DNA of 64,000 bases from Parietaria judaica (GCA_954871525.1 OX940866.1:14345001-14409000), one strand, 5' to 3'. Counted from the first letter of the stretch, positions 46,175 through 59,979 are shown. Numbers and translations are program-made. Notes: generated by a model not told the origin, from the letters alone.

Positions 46175-49100
46175 TCAAGGAACCCGTCCGGCTTGCTGCT
46201 GCTGTTGAATTTGAAGAAGAAGGTTGGCTGCAAATTGCAGAGTTGATTGATACCGTTGGTTCTTATCACCCTCGCCCTCTGATGTCCCCTGAACCGGACC
46301 CGAAACATCTGTATTTGGCTTTTCAGGCATTGCACTTTGCACTGAATTTGGAACAGAATTCACTCCAGAAGCCTGAACCGACGAAGTCGCTGGATTCATA
46401 GAATGTTGTGGGACCGATGTATTGTAATACCCAGAAGAGTCGTTACCGGGTCCAATCCCATAGCCTTGATGGGTAGGAAGAGAAGGTTCATTATGATAAT
46501 GGGTTAGATTTGAAGGTGGTCTAAATTGCATGGCCTGATTTGCAGTAGGATCTTGAAAGTGGGTGTTAGAATGTGCTAACTGTGCATTTGAGACGGGTGA
46601 AAAAGATTGCATTTGTGCAGGGCCGTGACCTTGAAGATTGTAATGATTTCCCATATGGTCGGAATTCAGTTGATGATTTTGTTTCCATGTAGGAGAAGGG
46701 TTTATTCTATTGGGTGGAGCAGGTAGATGTAAAGGCCGAGTGGGCTGACCAGTAAATTTCGGAGCTTCCGCGACAGAAGAGTTAGAATTCCCAGGCAGCC
46801 AGGAAGCCAGAGTAGCGATCAGCTCGGGGGTTAAAGCAACTCCGGTTTGGGGTTGTGATACTGCGCCGGAATTAGAACTGTAATCTAGCCCTCCGGTAGT
46901 TACGATGGCTGGTGTGAGCTGTGGTTTTAGAGGATTCTTAGGTTCCTCTTGCAAAACCCTGCCGTAATCCATCGGCGGAACCCGCTCTTCTTTTGGCGGA
47001 ATATAAGAGTACTCAGGTTGGGATATAGGGATCTGGTGGCCTTCCATATACTGTGAAGTATGTGGGGGAAGAGACTGTTGTTGCAGAGAAACTTGTGGAA
47101 ATTTCAGCACAACCCCGTATAAGCGATCTGGGCCAGAAACTTTCAATATGTCTGTTAAGAACTCGGAAGGGGGGACTAGAAATAAAGTGGTCCCGTCACT
47201 GAACTTGGCAACACCAGCTCGTTTCTTAGCACCTAAGTAGCGAAGAAATTCAGTGTACGAGGCAAAATCATCCTCACTATCTGGTAAGAAGAATACGATT
47301 TCGAACCCAATAGCTTCAGCATAGTGTTTAGTAAGCAAATCCAACCCAGTTCTGGCGGAGCAATTCACGACTTCGGGACTACAAGACAACCAACTATTGT
47401 CAGAAAAAACCTCAGTGTTTTCAAGTAGTACCTTAAAAGCATATAAATACATTGTTGGAGCCACGTATGGTTAACAGTTCCATTGTGAGCCAACGGCTGA
47501 CTTTTAAGATTAAAAAAACAAACGAACAAAACTAAAGTACCGAGTATTAGCAAAAAGGATGAGAGTAGGTGGCTGTTTTCGGACAGTAAAATCATATATA
47601 TTACTATTAAAATTTTAGAATAAACTTATACACTTAATCATGGATAGATACGATTCTTCATAAAATAAAATTACTAATTATCCATAAACCAAACCAACTA
47701 TAAGACATCTCAACTGTAAAAAGCCGCATAAAAACGGAATCCTAGACCCTTAGCAGAAATCATCTGACACCCGTGAAGTGAAATAAGAAGTAAGCAAAAC
47801 TCAGGTTTGTACAAAAACTCAATAATCAATAAAAGATACTCACAGCTCTGATGACACTCCTTTTCCCATTGGGACACAACGAGCATGACAGACAGGCGTA
47901 CCACCCTTGGCAATAATCCCACGCCAAATATAATCATGATCAGGATGAGCTTGAGGAGGTCCACCAGAATCGCTCCTGCGACCAACAGGACTTGGACGAT
48001 TCTGCCCTTGATAATTTGCAACCAACCCTTGGTCGTCAAATTTTCTCAACGGAAAAGACGGATCTTCAATAGGCATGGGACCATCGATCCTTGATCTTTT
48101 AGAATCCCTCTGAAGCTGGCTAGCATCCAACACATCCCATGAGCTAGACGCGGGTCTTGTGTGGATGCCAGCTGGCGGAGACGGCCTTCTCCAGTTTGGG
48201 CCCATGGGTTTCGAATTACCTTCTTGGTAAGAAGAAAAGGCAGCTAAGTCATTACGCTCCGGTCCCGAGTGCGGAGGCTCAAATCTACCTTGAGGCCCCA
48301 AGGGCCTCATTCCCACATGGGGTCCAAGAATTCCTCCAGATGGCTGTGGACCAGAAAAATTATTCGACATCATTGAACGATTTGACCCGTACATATCATT
48401 CTGCATAGGCCGGAAAGAATGTTCATTAAACACCATATCGGGCCCGGGCCCATTAGCCGCAGGGAAGAACTCTTTTTGAGGAGCAAGGTCGCTGCTTGAG
48501 TACATAATACTGATTCGGGGGTCATTGAAAAGTCTACCCTGCAATCCTTCCTTGGCACGGCGAGCTTCGTCCACACTTCTGAACTCCACAAAAGAGTAAC
48601 TCCTCGAAGGAAAACTTTTGATTTTCTCAATCTCACCGAATAAAATCATAGCATTGTGCAACATTTGTTCGTCAATCTGAAGCGATGGAGGGTAACCTAT
48701 CCACAAAACTTTACTTGGCAAGCCATCTCCTTTTCGCCCTCCTGAAGCTTGTGAATGCTACACAATCAAACATGATTTCATAAGTAAAAAAATCTGACAC
48801 CGTAAGAGTTTTCAAGCATACGAAGAAAATTGGCAAGACATAAGCGACAGATATATAAAAAGAAAATTAACCGACACCTGCGGTCTTTTATGAATAGGAT
48901 GAAAATCAGCAGGGGCCATCCTGCCCTGAAATTGCCCATCTCTGGAGTCTGGCCACTGATCCTGCAGAATCGTAAGCATAATAAACATAAGCTCTTCTCC
49001 AATTTAGCATTATATTTTAATTCATACATCCATCTCGTGAGACGAAAAACGACACCGCATACAACTACTTACCCTTCTTGAAGCTTGTGATCGAAGATAA

Positions 49101-50690
49101 TCCACACGTATCAGCTCACCACCCATACGCTTACCGTTCATGATTCTCAATGCTTGGGAAGCATCTTCTATGTTAAAAAACTCAATGAATGCAGTATTTC
49201 TATCTCTAAGGAACTTGAAGTCCTCAATTCTGCCGAATTTCAGGAATTCCTGTTCCAGAAATTCCTTTGTAATAGAAGGGCTGATTCCACCCACCCATAG
49301 ATGCTTACAAGGTTTTGCCTGAGAAAAAATTATTTATAAGAACCCGAAATATAAATAAATAATGATTTGTTAACGAATCGTGATCTCTTTCTTTATTTTT
49401 TTTAAAGATATAAGGCCTTGATATTTAGCACATGCAGAGTGTGTCATCTTCAGTTCATTTGCTTCCATATATACTTTGATCAATTAAGCATCTCAAGATC
49501 TTTATTCTGTTTTCATGTCAATATAATTATGGTTACAATACCATCCTAACAAATTAAAATTGAAAGTTCAGACATCACAATGTTCATTTCTTGACATCAA
49601 AATGTTTGAGAGACGTTCTCCACTGTCGTTTGAAACAGAGAATGTCCTTACTAAGGTCATCTGTGACCCTAGATCCAATCAATTTCATCGCTATTTGTTC
49701 GGAAAGAGTACAAGCTTTAAATGAATAGTCTCGTGATAGTGGTAACTTTGTCGCTAATTTGTTTTATTAATTAAGAAAACTAAGATGTAATAAAACAAGG
49801 AAGCCAGACTATAATGTTAAAAACTTCCGTATCACAATGAACTCGTGAGAACATCGTTGATAATCCTAGTTCAGAAGTTACTTCAATGATAGCATCCAAA
49901 TTTGCACTTGGGTAATTTGTCATTTATTTATACCATTACGAGTTACAAACCATGGCTTAGAGAAATGATCTTGCTTGGCAAAATCATTCAGAGATGACTC
50001 GTAAACAAGAGGTCGCAATGGGTGATTAAACGCAGAGGATCACCCATTTTAAAATACTTACCCAGAATTTAATATTGATTTAGCAAGTGTAGTCAAGAAT
50101 TCGCGAATCCACGACGGTTTTGAAGATTCGAAAGCTCTAATTTGATCAACGATTGTCGATTTCTTGCTAATTGATGAGTTCAATTTAGCTTTCTAAAGAA
50201 AATTCTATGGCAGAATCTTCTTGGATTTCTATCTACCAAAGTTCACAAAATTATAATTCTCTTCAGAGGAGACAAGGGGCGTAATTCGACCATAATAGTA
50301 GCAATTAAATAAGCGAAACAGACCGAATTCATAAGCACTGGAGTTCCGAAATCGAAAAATCAACATAGAAAAGCTGAATCGAAAAAGGCTACAGATTTCA
50401 TCCCAGAGACAAGAACGAACCGGTCGCGCGAACTCGATTTTGATGGCGAATCCACGGATGAGCGTGCCTTGCAGGGCCTCCTTGGCGGCCTTGGCGTCCT
50501 CGACGCGCTTGAAGAAGACGAAGGCGTAGCTCCGCGACGAGTAGGTCGTGACGCTGTCGAGCGCGCCGAACCGCGCGAAGACGTTCATGAGCTCGCCGTC
50601 GGTGACGTCGGTGGCGAGGTTTCCGACCCAGAGGTTGTTCGACGGCGTCTCTACGTCGTCCTGCTTGCTGAACTTCGCCGGACGCGCCAT
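46175..50690 (-). CDS. FPA: Flowering-time RNA-binding protein FPA (three RRMs and a SPOC domain), five exons
   Basis: Exons on the minus strand are 50690-50421, 49318-49073, 48961-48878, 48757-47844 and 47378-46175, all GT/AG and in phase, giving 905 residues, close to the size I recall for Arabidopsis FPA. RRM1 (about 18-90: LWVGNL, SYAFVFF) is in exon 1, RRM2 (about 95-168: LWVGGI, AFIEFF) in exon 2 and RRM3 (about 215-288: VLWIGY, SYSFVEF) in exon 4. A SPOC domain (about 473-598: [25 protein letters not shown]) spans the exon 4/5 junction. The C-terminus is Gln/Pro/Asn-rich and ends near QIQQQQQ. In Arabidopsis FPA acts in the nucleus, promoting proximal 3'-end processing of target RNAs including FLC antisense transcripts. 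Intron 1 (1102 bp) is the longest. The ORF is intact. Confidence 0.95.
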
Positions 50691-50806
50691 TCCCGGTCGG
50701 CGAGGGGTCGATTCGGCGGCGGAGAACGAGAAATCGCGGGACGGAGACTCTCGATTCGATTCGATTGGATTAGATTCGAATCGGCAAGGTTTGGAGAATT
50801 AGGGTT

Positions 50807-50810
<4 letters not shown>

Positions 50811-50840
<30 letters not shown>
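50811..50840. repeat. GA microsatellite in the FPA 5' leader
   Basis: About 15 GA units, read as CT on the gene strand, 120-150 bases before the FPA start codon. CT-rich leaders are common near plant transcription starts. Confidence 0.7.
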
Positions 50841-50849
<9 letters not shown>

Positions 50850-53008
50850 AGATATGAGGAGCTCTGAAAAATGGATATGGTTTTGGTTTGGATTTATGAG
50901 AGTTTTCATGAATTTTGTGCTATTTATTTTCTTCTTTCCTACTTAAAATTAATTAATAAATAAATAAATAAATATATTCAATTCGACACTTAATCAGTTC
51001 GAACTCGAACAGTCTTTTACTAATTTCTTTTAATAATTTTTTAAAAGATATTTGCGTAAAAATACGACAGTATATTTATATATATTTATATGTGATATAT
51101 TCTAAAAAAAAATTATCGTAATAAAAGTTTTAAGAAAATCAAAAAATAAAACCTGCGTTTTGAATTTTATTTTTATTATGATAAAAGTTCCAAAAATCAA
51201 AAAATATTTTGTTTTCGACAAAAGTATTTTTTATTTTTAAAACTTCTACCACAACAAAATAAAATTTTGAAGAAGCATAAAAGAAAAATATGCCGTTTAA
51301 TTTTATATCTTTATGTCCTTCGAAAGTAATTTACTGGACAAAAAATATACGTAAATTTTGTGGCATTTAACGCTGTTAAGAATGAATTAATTCCTCAAAT
51401 ATATGCAGTTGTACAACTTCGGTATATTTATCACTGGAAAAAAAAAATTACACCGCCTCATTTTAGTACCACTAAGATATATACATGTATATATATATAT
51501 ATGTCAATGTTAACACTTTTTTGTTTATAAATTATCAAAACAAGTATTTACTTAATTAATTTAAATTCTTTTACACACAAGGGAACCCCTTAAAATATTT
51601 ATCTATGGTTTTGTGACGAAGCAAGAGCACACGTTTAAAACAATGAGAATTTAGTCTTCATAAATTATTTCATCAAAATACCCAAACTCAAGGTTTAAAA
51701 TCCAAAAAAAAAAAAAAAAAGCTAACGCATTGCAAGTTTAATTTACAGGTTTACCTCAAGCTCAACAGGTAGATCGGTGGGGTTTCGTAAGATTTTTAAA
51801 AACTGCAACTGATGGGTAGACCCGACAAGTGATAGGTAAACCGCAAATATAATTAGAGTAATGGAAAGAAATACAATATTTATAAGTTTTATAAATAAAT
51901 ATATTTAATTACCATGTTATAGAGTTTTGGGGTTTGATTAGAGTTTTTATGTGGTTTGATGTGGTTTACTTGCATTTTATTTTGCGATCTTAGTAAAACA
52001 ACAACTTAGTGTGGCAGTTTAAAACCACATATTTGTGGTGTACGGTCTACTCATAGTCTATTCATTGTGTGCCTCGATTTTAAAACTCGTCCCCAACCTA
52101 TGTATTTTGAATAGAATCTTTTTATTTTTCACTCTTCTAACGTCTACGTTCCTCTATTTGTCTACATCAAACTCTATCTATACTATCGTCTCCAGGTAAT
52201 TTGTGAGTTTTTTTTTTTTGTTTATTATTTATATTTTAGAATATAGTTTATCGTTGTCAAAATATAATAGTTTTCCTTTACATCTTCATATTTCAACACA
52301 AAAGAAGGTCCATGTTAAAAAAAAACATTCAAATAAGACGGTTAGACCGTCAAAATTTGTTGCTCTAAATATTGTATTTGATGGTCTTTTACAATGGAGA
52401 GTACCAAGAAGCTGAATCTTGCCATCAAGGTGTGAAGATTTGATTTGTGCAGCTCCTATAAGTCCCGGATATTGAGGTTCAAAATCGATAGCACTTATAG
52501 AGATATTCTGAGAAAAACTTTCGGGAGAAGGCAACTGGCGATTCATGAGTGAAAGGAAGAAGAACCGGACGTTCACTCTTGCAATCATCAAAAGTTCAAG
52601 TGTTGGATGTCAAAGTTGTTGATGTGGCAACAAGGGAGAGTTTATTTTTATATTTTGGGTCCATATGTATATTATTGTTTGTAATCGTCTCGTGTAACTC
52701 TTGGTTGATAAATTTGAGTGAGTGCCCCGCAAAAGTAAGACAGGAAGTCCGAACTGCTTTACCAAAAAATATTGGTGTTCTTTACTTTTCTGCACTCGCT
52801 ACATTCTTACCGTTATATGCTTATCACGTAATAATCTAAGTAATACAGAAAAATACGTCTTTACACATTGTATTTACAACATCTTGTATATGTATTCGAG
52901 TGAAATTGCATATTTTACGACGAGATCAAGATTCACAATGCAAATCACATCATTACAACATCAAATCAATTTTCATAATGTGACTTTTTAGGCGACATAC
53001 ATTGTAAG
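50841..53008. other. Intergenic region between FPA and the hAT element
   Basis: AT-rich, no recognised gene. A minus-strand frame around 52590-52350 (LPSPESFSQNISISAI, YPGLIGAAQIKSSH) is less AT-driven than the rest and may be a fragment of a protein gene, but I cannot name it. Confidence 0.4.
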
Positions 53009-54499
53009 CAGGGCCAGCCCTAGGGCAAGGCGAGCGAGGCAACCGCCTTGGGCCCCCGATTCCAAATGGCCCCTGGTTCGTTGATTGTCGGAAGTCGCCA
53101 TGTAAGCCGAGAACGCCATGGGAGGGGCTGGTTCTGTATTTCGATTGAGAAAAACACGGATCCGGATATTTTAAATAAAATTGAATTAAAGGGAGTCGTT
53201 GGATGAGCGTGACGAACAGCCGAGATGATAGTGTCGTTGGAGTGCGTCAGGGGTTGCGGCAAAAGTACATGACACGCGTCAAAAAATTGTGCCATTTGAG
53301 GGCAACAGTAAAATTTGCCTCGAAGTCCCCAAAAAGAGCCGTTGGTTCATTTATTCTCCTCTTTACTCGAATTCCTACACATTTTTTCCTATAAATACCC
53401 CACTTCAACCTCTTTTTTTTTCACACCTTCACTCTCTTCATCTCCAACTTTCTCAAATTCTCTCAAGCTCTCAAGTGTGCGATTTTAGGCTATAGTTTAG
53501 TTACTTTATAGTTATATAAATACTCTCAATTTTTTGTTTAATATATTGTTTAGGTGTTTTAGTTGTTATTATATTAAATTAGTTATTAGTTTAGTTTTTA
53601 TTAGTTATTATTTAGTTTAATTTAGTGTTATTATTAGTTTAATTTAGTTTAGTTTATTTTATTGTTATTATTAGTTTAATTTGTCGTTAATACGTTGAGT
53701 GGCAACAATCGTTATCGAGGACGTCCCGATGTCCGAGGAAAAGGTTGTGCTACTAATACTATTCCGTCACCGCGGTCGATTAATAGCGGGATGATTTTTA
53801 GTCAACATAATTGTAATGTCAGTGTTATGAATCAACACAAAGTTCTCGGTTCTTCTAGCCAGCCGTTACTAGTTCATACTCAATATGGTGCCGGTGGCGA
53901 CGGTTCGAACCAACAATTATTATTTTCTCAAAGTCACGGTGCTTTTACAAACTTACATAATTATCAAGGTCCAAATATTCTGGAATGGCAAAGCCTTAGA
54001 ACCGAACAACAATACCAAGCACATGTCCGCCATCACGAGGTATAACACTAAGTCCAACAACATCATCAACAACATTATGTTCCCCCGACATCGAGGTAAG
54101 TCGAGTTTAATTTAAGTAGTTAATTAATTAATTAATTATAGTTTTATTATATTTTAAATTGTTAGATGATAAATTAAATATTAGTTTGTTAGATAATAAA
54201 ATTTTAAATTGTTGGATAATAAATTAAATAAATAAACATATTAGTTTAATTAATTAATAAGTTAAATAAATAGTCACATAGTTAATTAATTAATAAGTTA
54301 AATAAATATTCATATACTCATGAGTCATGTAGTTACTTAATTGTTAATTAATTAGTAAAATAAATAATCATATTAGTTTGATTAAATTTTAAATAGTTAG
54401 TTTAAAAAATAAAAAAGGTAATTTGTATGTGTAGTGATAATTATAATTTTTTATGGATTATAGTGTCTTAGAAATATTGGTTTTTAAATAAAGTTTGTT

Positions 54500-54640
54500 T
54501 TGCAATGTCTTCCAAGCTAGCATGGGAACCTCGGGGAGTTCTGTCTAGAAAAGACTGGGCGTAAAGTGAGATCATAGCATCCTTTCTAGTCGATCTGACC
54601 TTGGAACCTCGGGGAATTCCGTATAAAAGAGCTTGACAAT
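54500..54640. repeat. Short direct repeat in a hAT intron
   Basis: GGAACCTCGGGGAGTTCTGT near 54527 and GGAACCTCGGGGAATTCCGT near 54602, about 75 bases apart, lie in the spacer between two transposase exons. Confidence 0.6.
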
Positions 54641-55634
54641 TATTTCCTCAGATAAAATACCATTTTTAATTTTGTTAACTTTTTTAATTAACTATATGAA
54701 ATTTAATTAAATTAATATGATTAATATTAAAATTTAACCCTTGTAATATTCCTTTGTTTTTTTAGGAAACAAGGTCGACGAACCAATCCAACGACCTCGA
54801 TGGCGGCGATGACGATGATGCGGAGGACCCAAACTACGATCAAGGCATTGACTTAGGCGAGGACAAGGAAGGCGAAGAAGTTGAGGAAGTTCAACCACCA
54901 CGTGGACGTGGACGTGGACAACGCTTACGCGACCAACCACTAGTTCCGGGTCTTCCCGGTCTGCCTCCCCATCCGCCGCCGAGGAAGCGAAAGAGAATAA
55001 CGGCACCAATTTAGAAGAACGACATCATAGCCGAGTATAGATACAACTATGAAACCATGTTGGAATATAGGTTCGGGATTTGCCGACACTACGGGAAGGA
55101 AATTCCGGCCCATCCCAAAAACCACGGCAACGACCGCCTTAATAAACATGCCAAATCATACAAAAAGAAAAAGGCGACAGAGAAGGTAAGTCGCCTAACC
55201 GATGATGTGTATAGAAGGATTGTGGCTTGGTGGACTGTATGCGATTGTTTGTCTATATCGCCACCCGAGGGAGAAGGTTTTAACGAAATGATGATGCTCG
55301 TGGCGCCAATAAACTATAGGGAAATTTCGTATTATATAAACCATGAGACCATAATTGCGTATATTAACGAGCAAAGGGCGGCGTTACACGATATGTTTCA
55401 ACAATCTTCTAACAAATTTTCTTTAACGTCGGATTGTTGGAAAGGCCATGCTAATGATGATTACATTACGATCGTAGCTCATTTTATTAATGATAATTGG
55501 CATATGGAAAAGCGCATTATAGGTTTTAAGCCGATGGGGGTTAGGCACACAGCGTATTATAGGTTTTGTAAGATTGGAACCTCCAAGATAGAGTAGTTTC
55601 CATTAAATTAGATAACGCTAGTGCGCACGCCAAT

Positions 55635-58337
55635 TGTTGGATACGGGATCTCGGATTCCGTGAATATTAACGCGAATAATACCTTCGAACCGTCCAGGTA
55701 ACATTTAAAAAAATTATTTTAAGCGGAAAAACATGTTAACCGACCCACGGTCCGATCATCGGATAATAACCATATAACAAGACTTGATAAATATTAGATA
55801 ATTTAATATTCATAAATCATTATTAATAATCTAGTCTTATAAGAAATAAATAGAAAGCAGTAAATGGTCGCATTTATTAGCCCAATGCATAAGGTCGTAC
55901 CTCTATTGTCGACTTTCGGCTGCGCGTTCTGAACTTGGCAGGGCTCCGCCGGTGGTGAGGGAAACACCTGTGATCTTCTGCGATATTCTCCTGGATTCCT
56001 CGTACCGAAGGGTGGGCTTCGCCGGCAGGACTCCGTCGCAAAATTTAAACTGATGGTTCTTTTTAAGCTTCCGGATAACTGAGTCTCTTAAGCCGAACCA
56101 GAGAGAGAGATAGATCAGAGGAAAAATTCGCAGACCCTTAGGGAGATGGAGAGTTCGAATTTTTCTCTGGGGAAAGGTGTGAAAAATGTGTAGAATGAGC
56201 TCCCTATTTATAGGTTCAGACTGTATTAGCGAAATTTCCTCCCCTAAAATTCGAATTCTATAATTAAATATAATTAATTATTTCAATCCAATGGTCTAGA
56301 TTTAATCTTATCTAAATCCAAGAGATATAATTATTAGGGATTTAATTAAATAAGAAAAGACTTGGATAAAATCAAAAACCAATCTTATCCTCTTATCTTA
56401 GAAAATTCAAATTAATATATATATATATATATATATTAAAATTGGAATTGTAATTATCTAGATCCAACGGTTGAGATAAATCTTTATACCGATCTAATGG
56501 ATAAAATGAATTTAGGATAAAATCAAATATCAAAAGATTTAATAAAATCTTAATTCGATTTTATCCTTTCACATAATTCGAAATATATATATAATATATA
56601 TAATTAATTAATTTTCAATCCGACAGTAAATATTAAATCTTAAACCGATCCAACGGATATAATTAATTACATAAATTTGAAAAACTAAGCTTGGTCACCA
56701 AGTTATTAATTTCAAATTATATTTAGGGTTAAAATCAATTATCTTAATCCAACGGTTGATATTAAATCCTAATCGATCCAATGGATTAAATTGATTTTAG
56801 GGGTTTTCTCAAATACCAAACATTTGGTACTTATGCCGCAATTATGAAAAGACCAAAGCCTATCCATTCGAATGTTATATTGTTCCATATTCCAAGGCAT
56901 AATTCAATTTTACACATATAATATATATAAATATATATTATTTATATATTAATATAAATCTATTAATTATTAATTAATAATTAATAAGATATTAATAATT
57001 AAATTCGAATAATTAAATTATATTAATATCCTCTGATCTCAATATCACACATTCAAATGTCATGGTGTCAGACCATCATTTAAATTCGTGACATGTGATT
57101 TAATTTCATAGTTTACCGAAACGATCACAAACTTAGAAATTCTCTAAATCACAAACCGTACGTCAAAACGACTCGGTTCCGAAAACAAAGTTTCTTAGAA
57201 TTTAATTTCCAACAACTTTCATGTTGACAGAAAATCCAAGTTCTACTTTCTTTTGTCAGTTAATTTCGGTTACCAAGATATGGTACTTTTGCCACGCTAC
57301 TGATAAAACTATCTGATGTCTGTCACAAACTTCAGTTTTATAAGTCTTGCCAAATGATTAAACATCTCAAATGAGTTACTTAAGCTCCAACAAACTGTTA
57401 TGGTGTTCGTCAAACCTCGGTGTTATTCCATTATAAACTCGAGGTTGCACTCTTTAGTGATACACTATAAATTATTCCCTTTATTACAGTAGGGTGTCCA
57501 TTGATACAATCAAATTCGGGTTATTGATCTTTCACTTGATGATCCACACATGAGCAGGCGGTTTCTACCGTTATGCCCCTCATTGCATTTTCATCCTTGA
57601 CTCAGTCAATAATATCATGAGTAACTCACTTATGGTTTCGATTCATAAGTTGTGCACGGGTACCTTTCACTTCTCACCACTGATAATCAAGGGAATCATC
57701 ATGACTCTGAAGAGAGCTGTGTGATGCCCATATCTATGATCAAGCTACCCTTACTACTGACTATCATGTTCCCAAAATAATAGTGTTGGGAACAGCGGTA
57801 ATATCTTGTGTTCTTTAACGGTTAAATCAAAGAACAATCAAGCCAGTAGCTCGGACTCAAGACCACTCAGGACTTAGAACTAATATCCATTTGATCATCT
57901 ATTTGTGACTGAACTACAAGTTATGAGTGGCGGTCTTATATGATAACTTCTTGAGTTTAAGTCAAGTCCAGTCCAGTATGAAGACACTTCACACTTAATG
58001 CACTTCTAGTGAGTGTGACACACACACATAATCCAGAATAGGATTGTTACTTAGTCACATTAATGATTTTATACGATTAATGGGCTCCCACCCAGTTAAT
58101 CAGGTCACATATATTTTAAGTTCATTTATTATGATTATTAATTCTTCCTCCCATTGACTCTGTTGTGATAATAATAACATAATTGCATCCTTTATGAACT
58201 ATGGAAACAAACATTCTATTTTACTCTACCAGAAACTATAATAAAATTAACATAATAAGTATAATCTTTATTCAATGACATGTCATAATCTTTTACAAAT
58301 GGATAAATACATCTTGTTTAAGGACACATGTCCAACA
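55635..58337 (-). mobile_element. Copia solo LTR, 2.7 kb, in the hAT transposase gene
   Basis: Starts TGTTGGATACGGG and ends ATGTCCAACA, with a perfect 5 bp duplication CCAAT at 55630-55634 and 58338-58342. It is similar over most of its length to 19656-22157 and to 58508-59351. Orientation is inferred from the primer-binding remnant at the 19.6 kb copy: on the minus strand it starts TGTTGGACATGTGTCC. No internal region is present, so it is a recombination product. Confidence 0.9.
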
Positions 58338-58507
58338 CCAATGCCATAGAAATAATGAAGGAAAGTTTGACCAATTTTAGGGAGGGTTATGTTCATCAAA
58401 GGTGTGCATGTCATATTATAAACTTGATAGTTCAATCCGGTATCAGTATTAGTTCTGTTAGTATCACAAAATTAGGAACATTATTTTGTATATATGATCA
58501 TCTACTA

Positions 58508-59010
58508 TGTTGGGAAGTTCATTACGTTTCCCATTAATATTATCACGAAATATGCCGTCGAACCGTCCGGGTAACATTTAAAAAATATTTAAAGCGGAAA
58601 ACTTGTTAACCATACTACGGATCGAACATCGGATAATAACCAAATTCAAGATCTGATAAATTATTAGCAATTTAACTTTTCATAAATTCGTTATTAATAA
58701 TCCGTCTATAGGAAATAAATAAACTGTAATTAAATATTTGCATTTATTGACCCAATGGATAAGGTTGTACCTCAAGTAATGACGATTCCGGTTGCGCGTT
58801 CTGAACTGGGCATGGGTTCGCTGATGCTTAGGGAAACTCCCGTGATCTTCCGGGATATTCTCCTGGACTCCTTGTACCGAAGCGTAGGCTTCGCCGGCAA
58901 GACTTCGTCGCAAAACTTTAACTGAAGGTTCATTAAAGCTTCAGGAGAACAACCTCTCATTAAGCTGAACCAGAAAAGAGAGATCAGAAGCTAAGAAATT
59001 CGTAGACTCT

Positions 59011-59041
<31 letters not shown>

Positions 59042-59351
59042 TCTTGCTCTTGGGAGAAATGTGTGAAATGTGTAGATTGAGCACTCTATTTATAGGCTCA
59101 AGGAAAACCCAATTAGGGAAGCTTCCCTCCCTAATTTCGAATTAAATAATGGAAAATATAATTAATTCTCTCAAATCAATGGTCTAGACTAAATCTAGAT
59201 ATATCCAATGGTTTAAATTAATTAGGGATTTTACCAAATAAGGAAGTCATATTAAATCAATTAATTAAGCAATTAACTAATCACTTCCTTATATAGTAGA
59301 AATTGAATTACCTATATATATAATTTTCTAAAACAATAAGCTAGATCCAAT
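58508..59351 (-). mobile_element. Third Copia LTR copy, cut by a CACTA element
   Basis: Starts TGTTGGGAAG and follows the 55.6 kb LTR for about 840 bases with more changes (AACCGTCCGGGTAACATTTA, CTGCGCGTTCTGAA-like sections). At 59351, after CTAGATCCAAT, the similarity stops and the CACTA element begins. The other two LTRs continue with CGGTTGAG or GGTTGAG at this place. The left flank is TACTA. A GA microsatellite lies at 59012-59036. Confidence 0.83.
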
Positions 59352-59499
59352 CACTACTACAATTATTTGATTATACTACGGAGCTTCCACTACGCAAGAC
59401 AAAAAGCGTCGTTTGAATCATATATTCGACGATGAAAATTATTATGCGTAGTCGGAGTTAAAAAAAAAATAGAATTCCGACGACGCAAATTTTTATGTG

Positions 59500-59770
59500 T
59501 CGTCGGAATCATGTATTCGCCGCGGCAAAATAATATTTGCCGCGGCGAACAGTGTTCAACTACGCACATATATGAGTGTCGTCTGGAGGGGTTGAAGAAA
59601 GCAAATATTCGCCGCGGCGAATTTATATTTGCCGCGGCGGGTAGTGTTCCAACTACGCATATATTAGTGTCCTCGGGATGGAAAACGACCTTCATGTCCA
59701 ACGACACTTTTTAGTGTCGTTGGGATGACTCGCCGCGGCGAATTTAAGTTTGCCGCGGTGAGAGTCGTGT
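59500..59770. repeat. CACTA subterminal array 1
   Basis: About six GCCGCGG motifs, mostly in paired form CGCCGCGGCGAAT...TTGCCGCGG, plus a palindrome CGACACTTTTTAGTGTCG at 59702-59719. Such arrays are the usual binding sites of the CACTA TnpA-type protein. Confidence 0.75.
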
Positions 59771-59979
59771 TTTAACCCAAACACGAGCCGCAAACCCTCA
59801 TTTCGCGTACGAACCCTAGTTTCTCTCTCTCTCTCTCTCTCGCCTTCGCTCGCCGCCGCGACCTCGACCCATTCGTCGTCGCTTGCCGTCGCCCGCCGTC
59901 TAAAGGTTAGGCTTGAATCTTTGTGTTTTTGCTTGAATTTGTAGGATTTTTTTATTTTTAGGGTTGAACATCGATTTTG

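Larger units (their letters stand above)
53009..58507 (+). mobile_element. hAT element, visible part, broken by Copia LTRs
   Basis: Starts CAGGGCCAGCCCTAGGGC, followed by GGCGAGCGAGGCAACCGCCT, a typical terminal repeat of plant hAT elements; the preceding 8 bases are ATTGTAAG. The right end is not seen before the nested LTR at 58508 and should lie beyond the window. It contains a BED-finger transposase pseudogene. Confidence 0.75.
53695..58507 (+). pseudogene. hAT (BED-finger) transposase, interrupted
   Basis: Pieces are: 53695-54045 (N-terminal, Gln/Asn-rich, no clear ATG); 54766-55017 after a TTTTAG acceptor (acidic, then PRGRGRGQRL and a KRKR nuclear-localisation-like stretch); 55018-55610 (BED-finger-like CRHYGKEIPAHPKNHGNDRL, then SNKFSLTSDCW); and, after the LTR, 58343-58507. 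The transposase core motif KLDNASAHAN ends at the insertion point and continues AIEIMKESL...CACHIINLIVQSG. A TAG at 55012-55014 sits where BED domains have Trp, and there is a frameshift near 55590. In the family the enzyme cuts and rejoins hAT ends in the nucleus. This copy is dead. Confidence 0.85.

Noticed and set aside
7003..50840. GA/CT microsatellites (7003, 33780, 50811) as CRISPR-like arrays
   Set aside because: Simple dinucleotide runs with no spacers; CRISPR is not expected in a plant nucleus.
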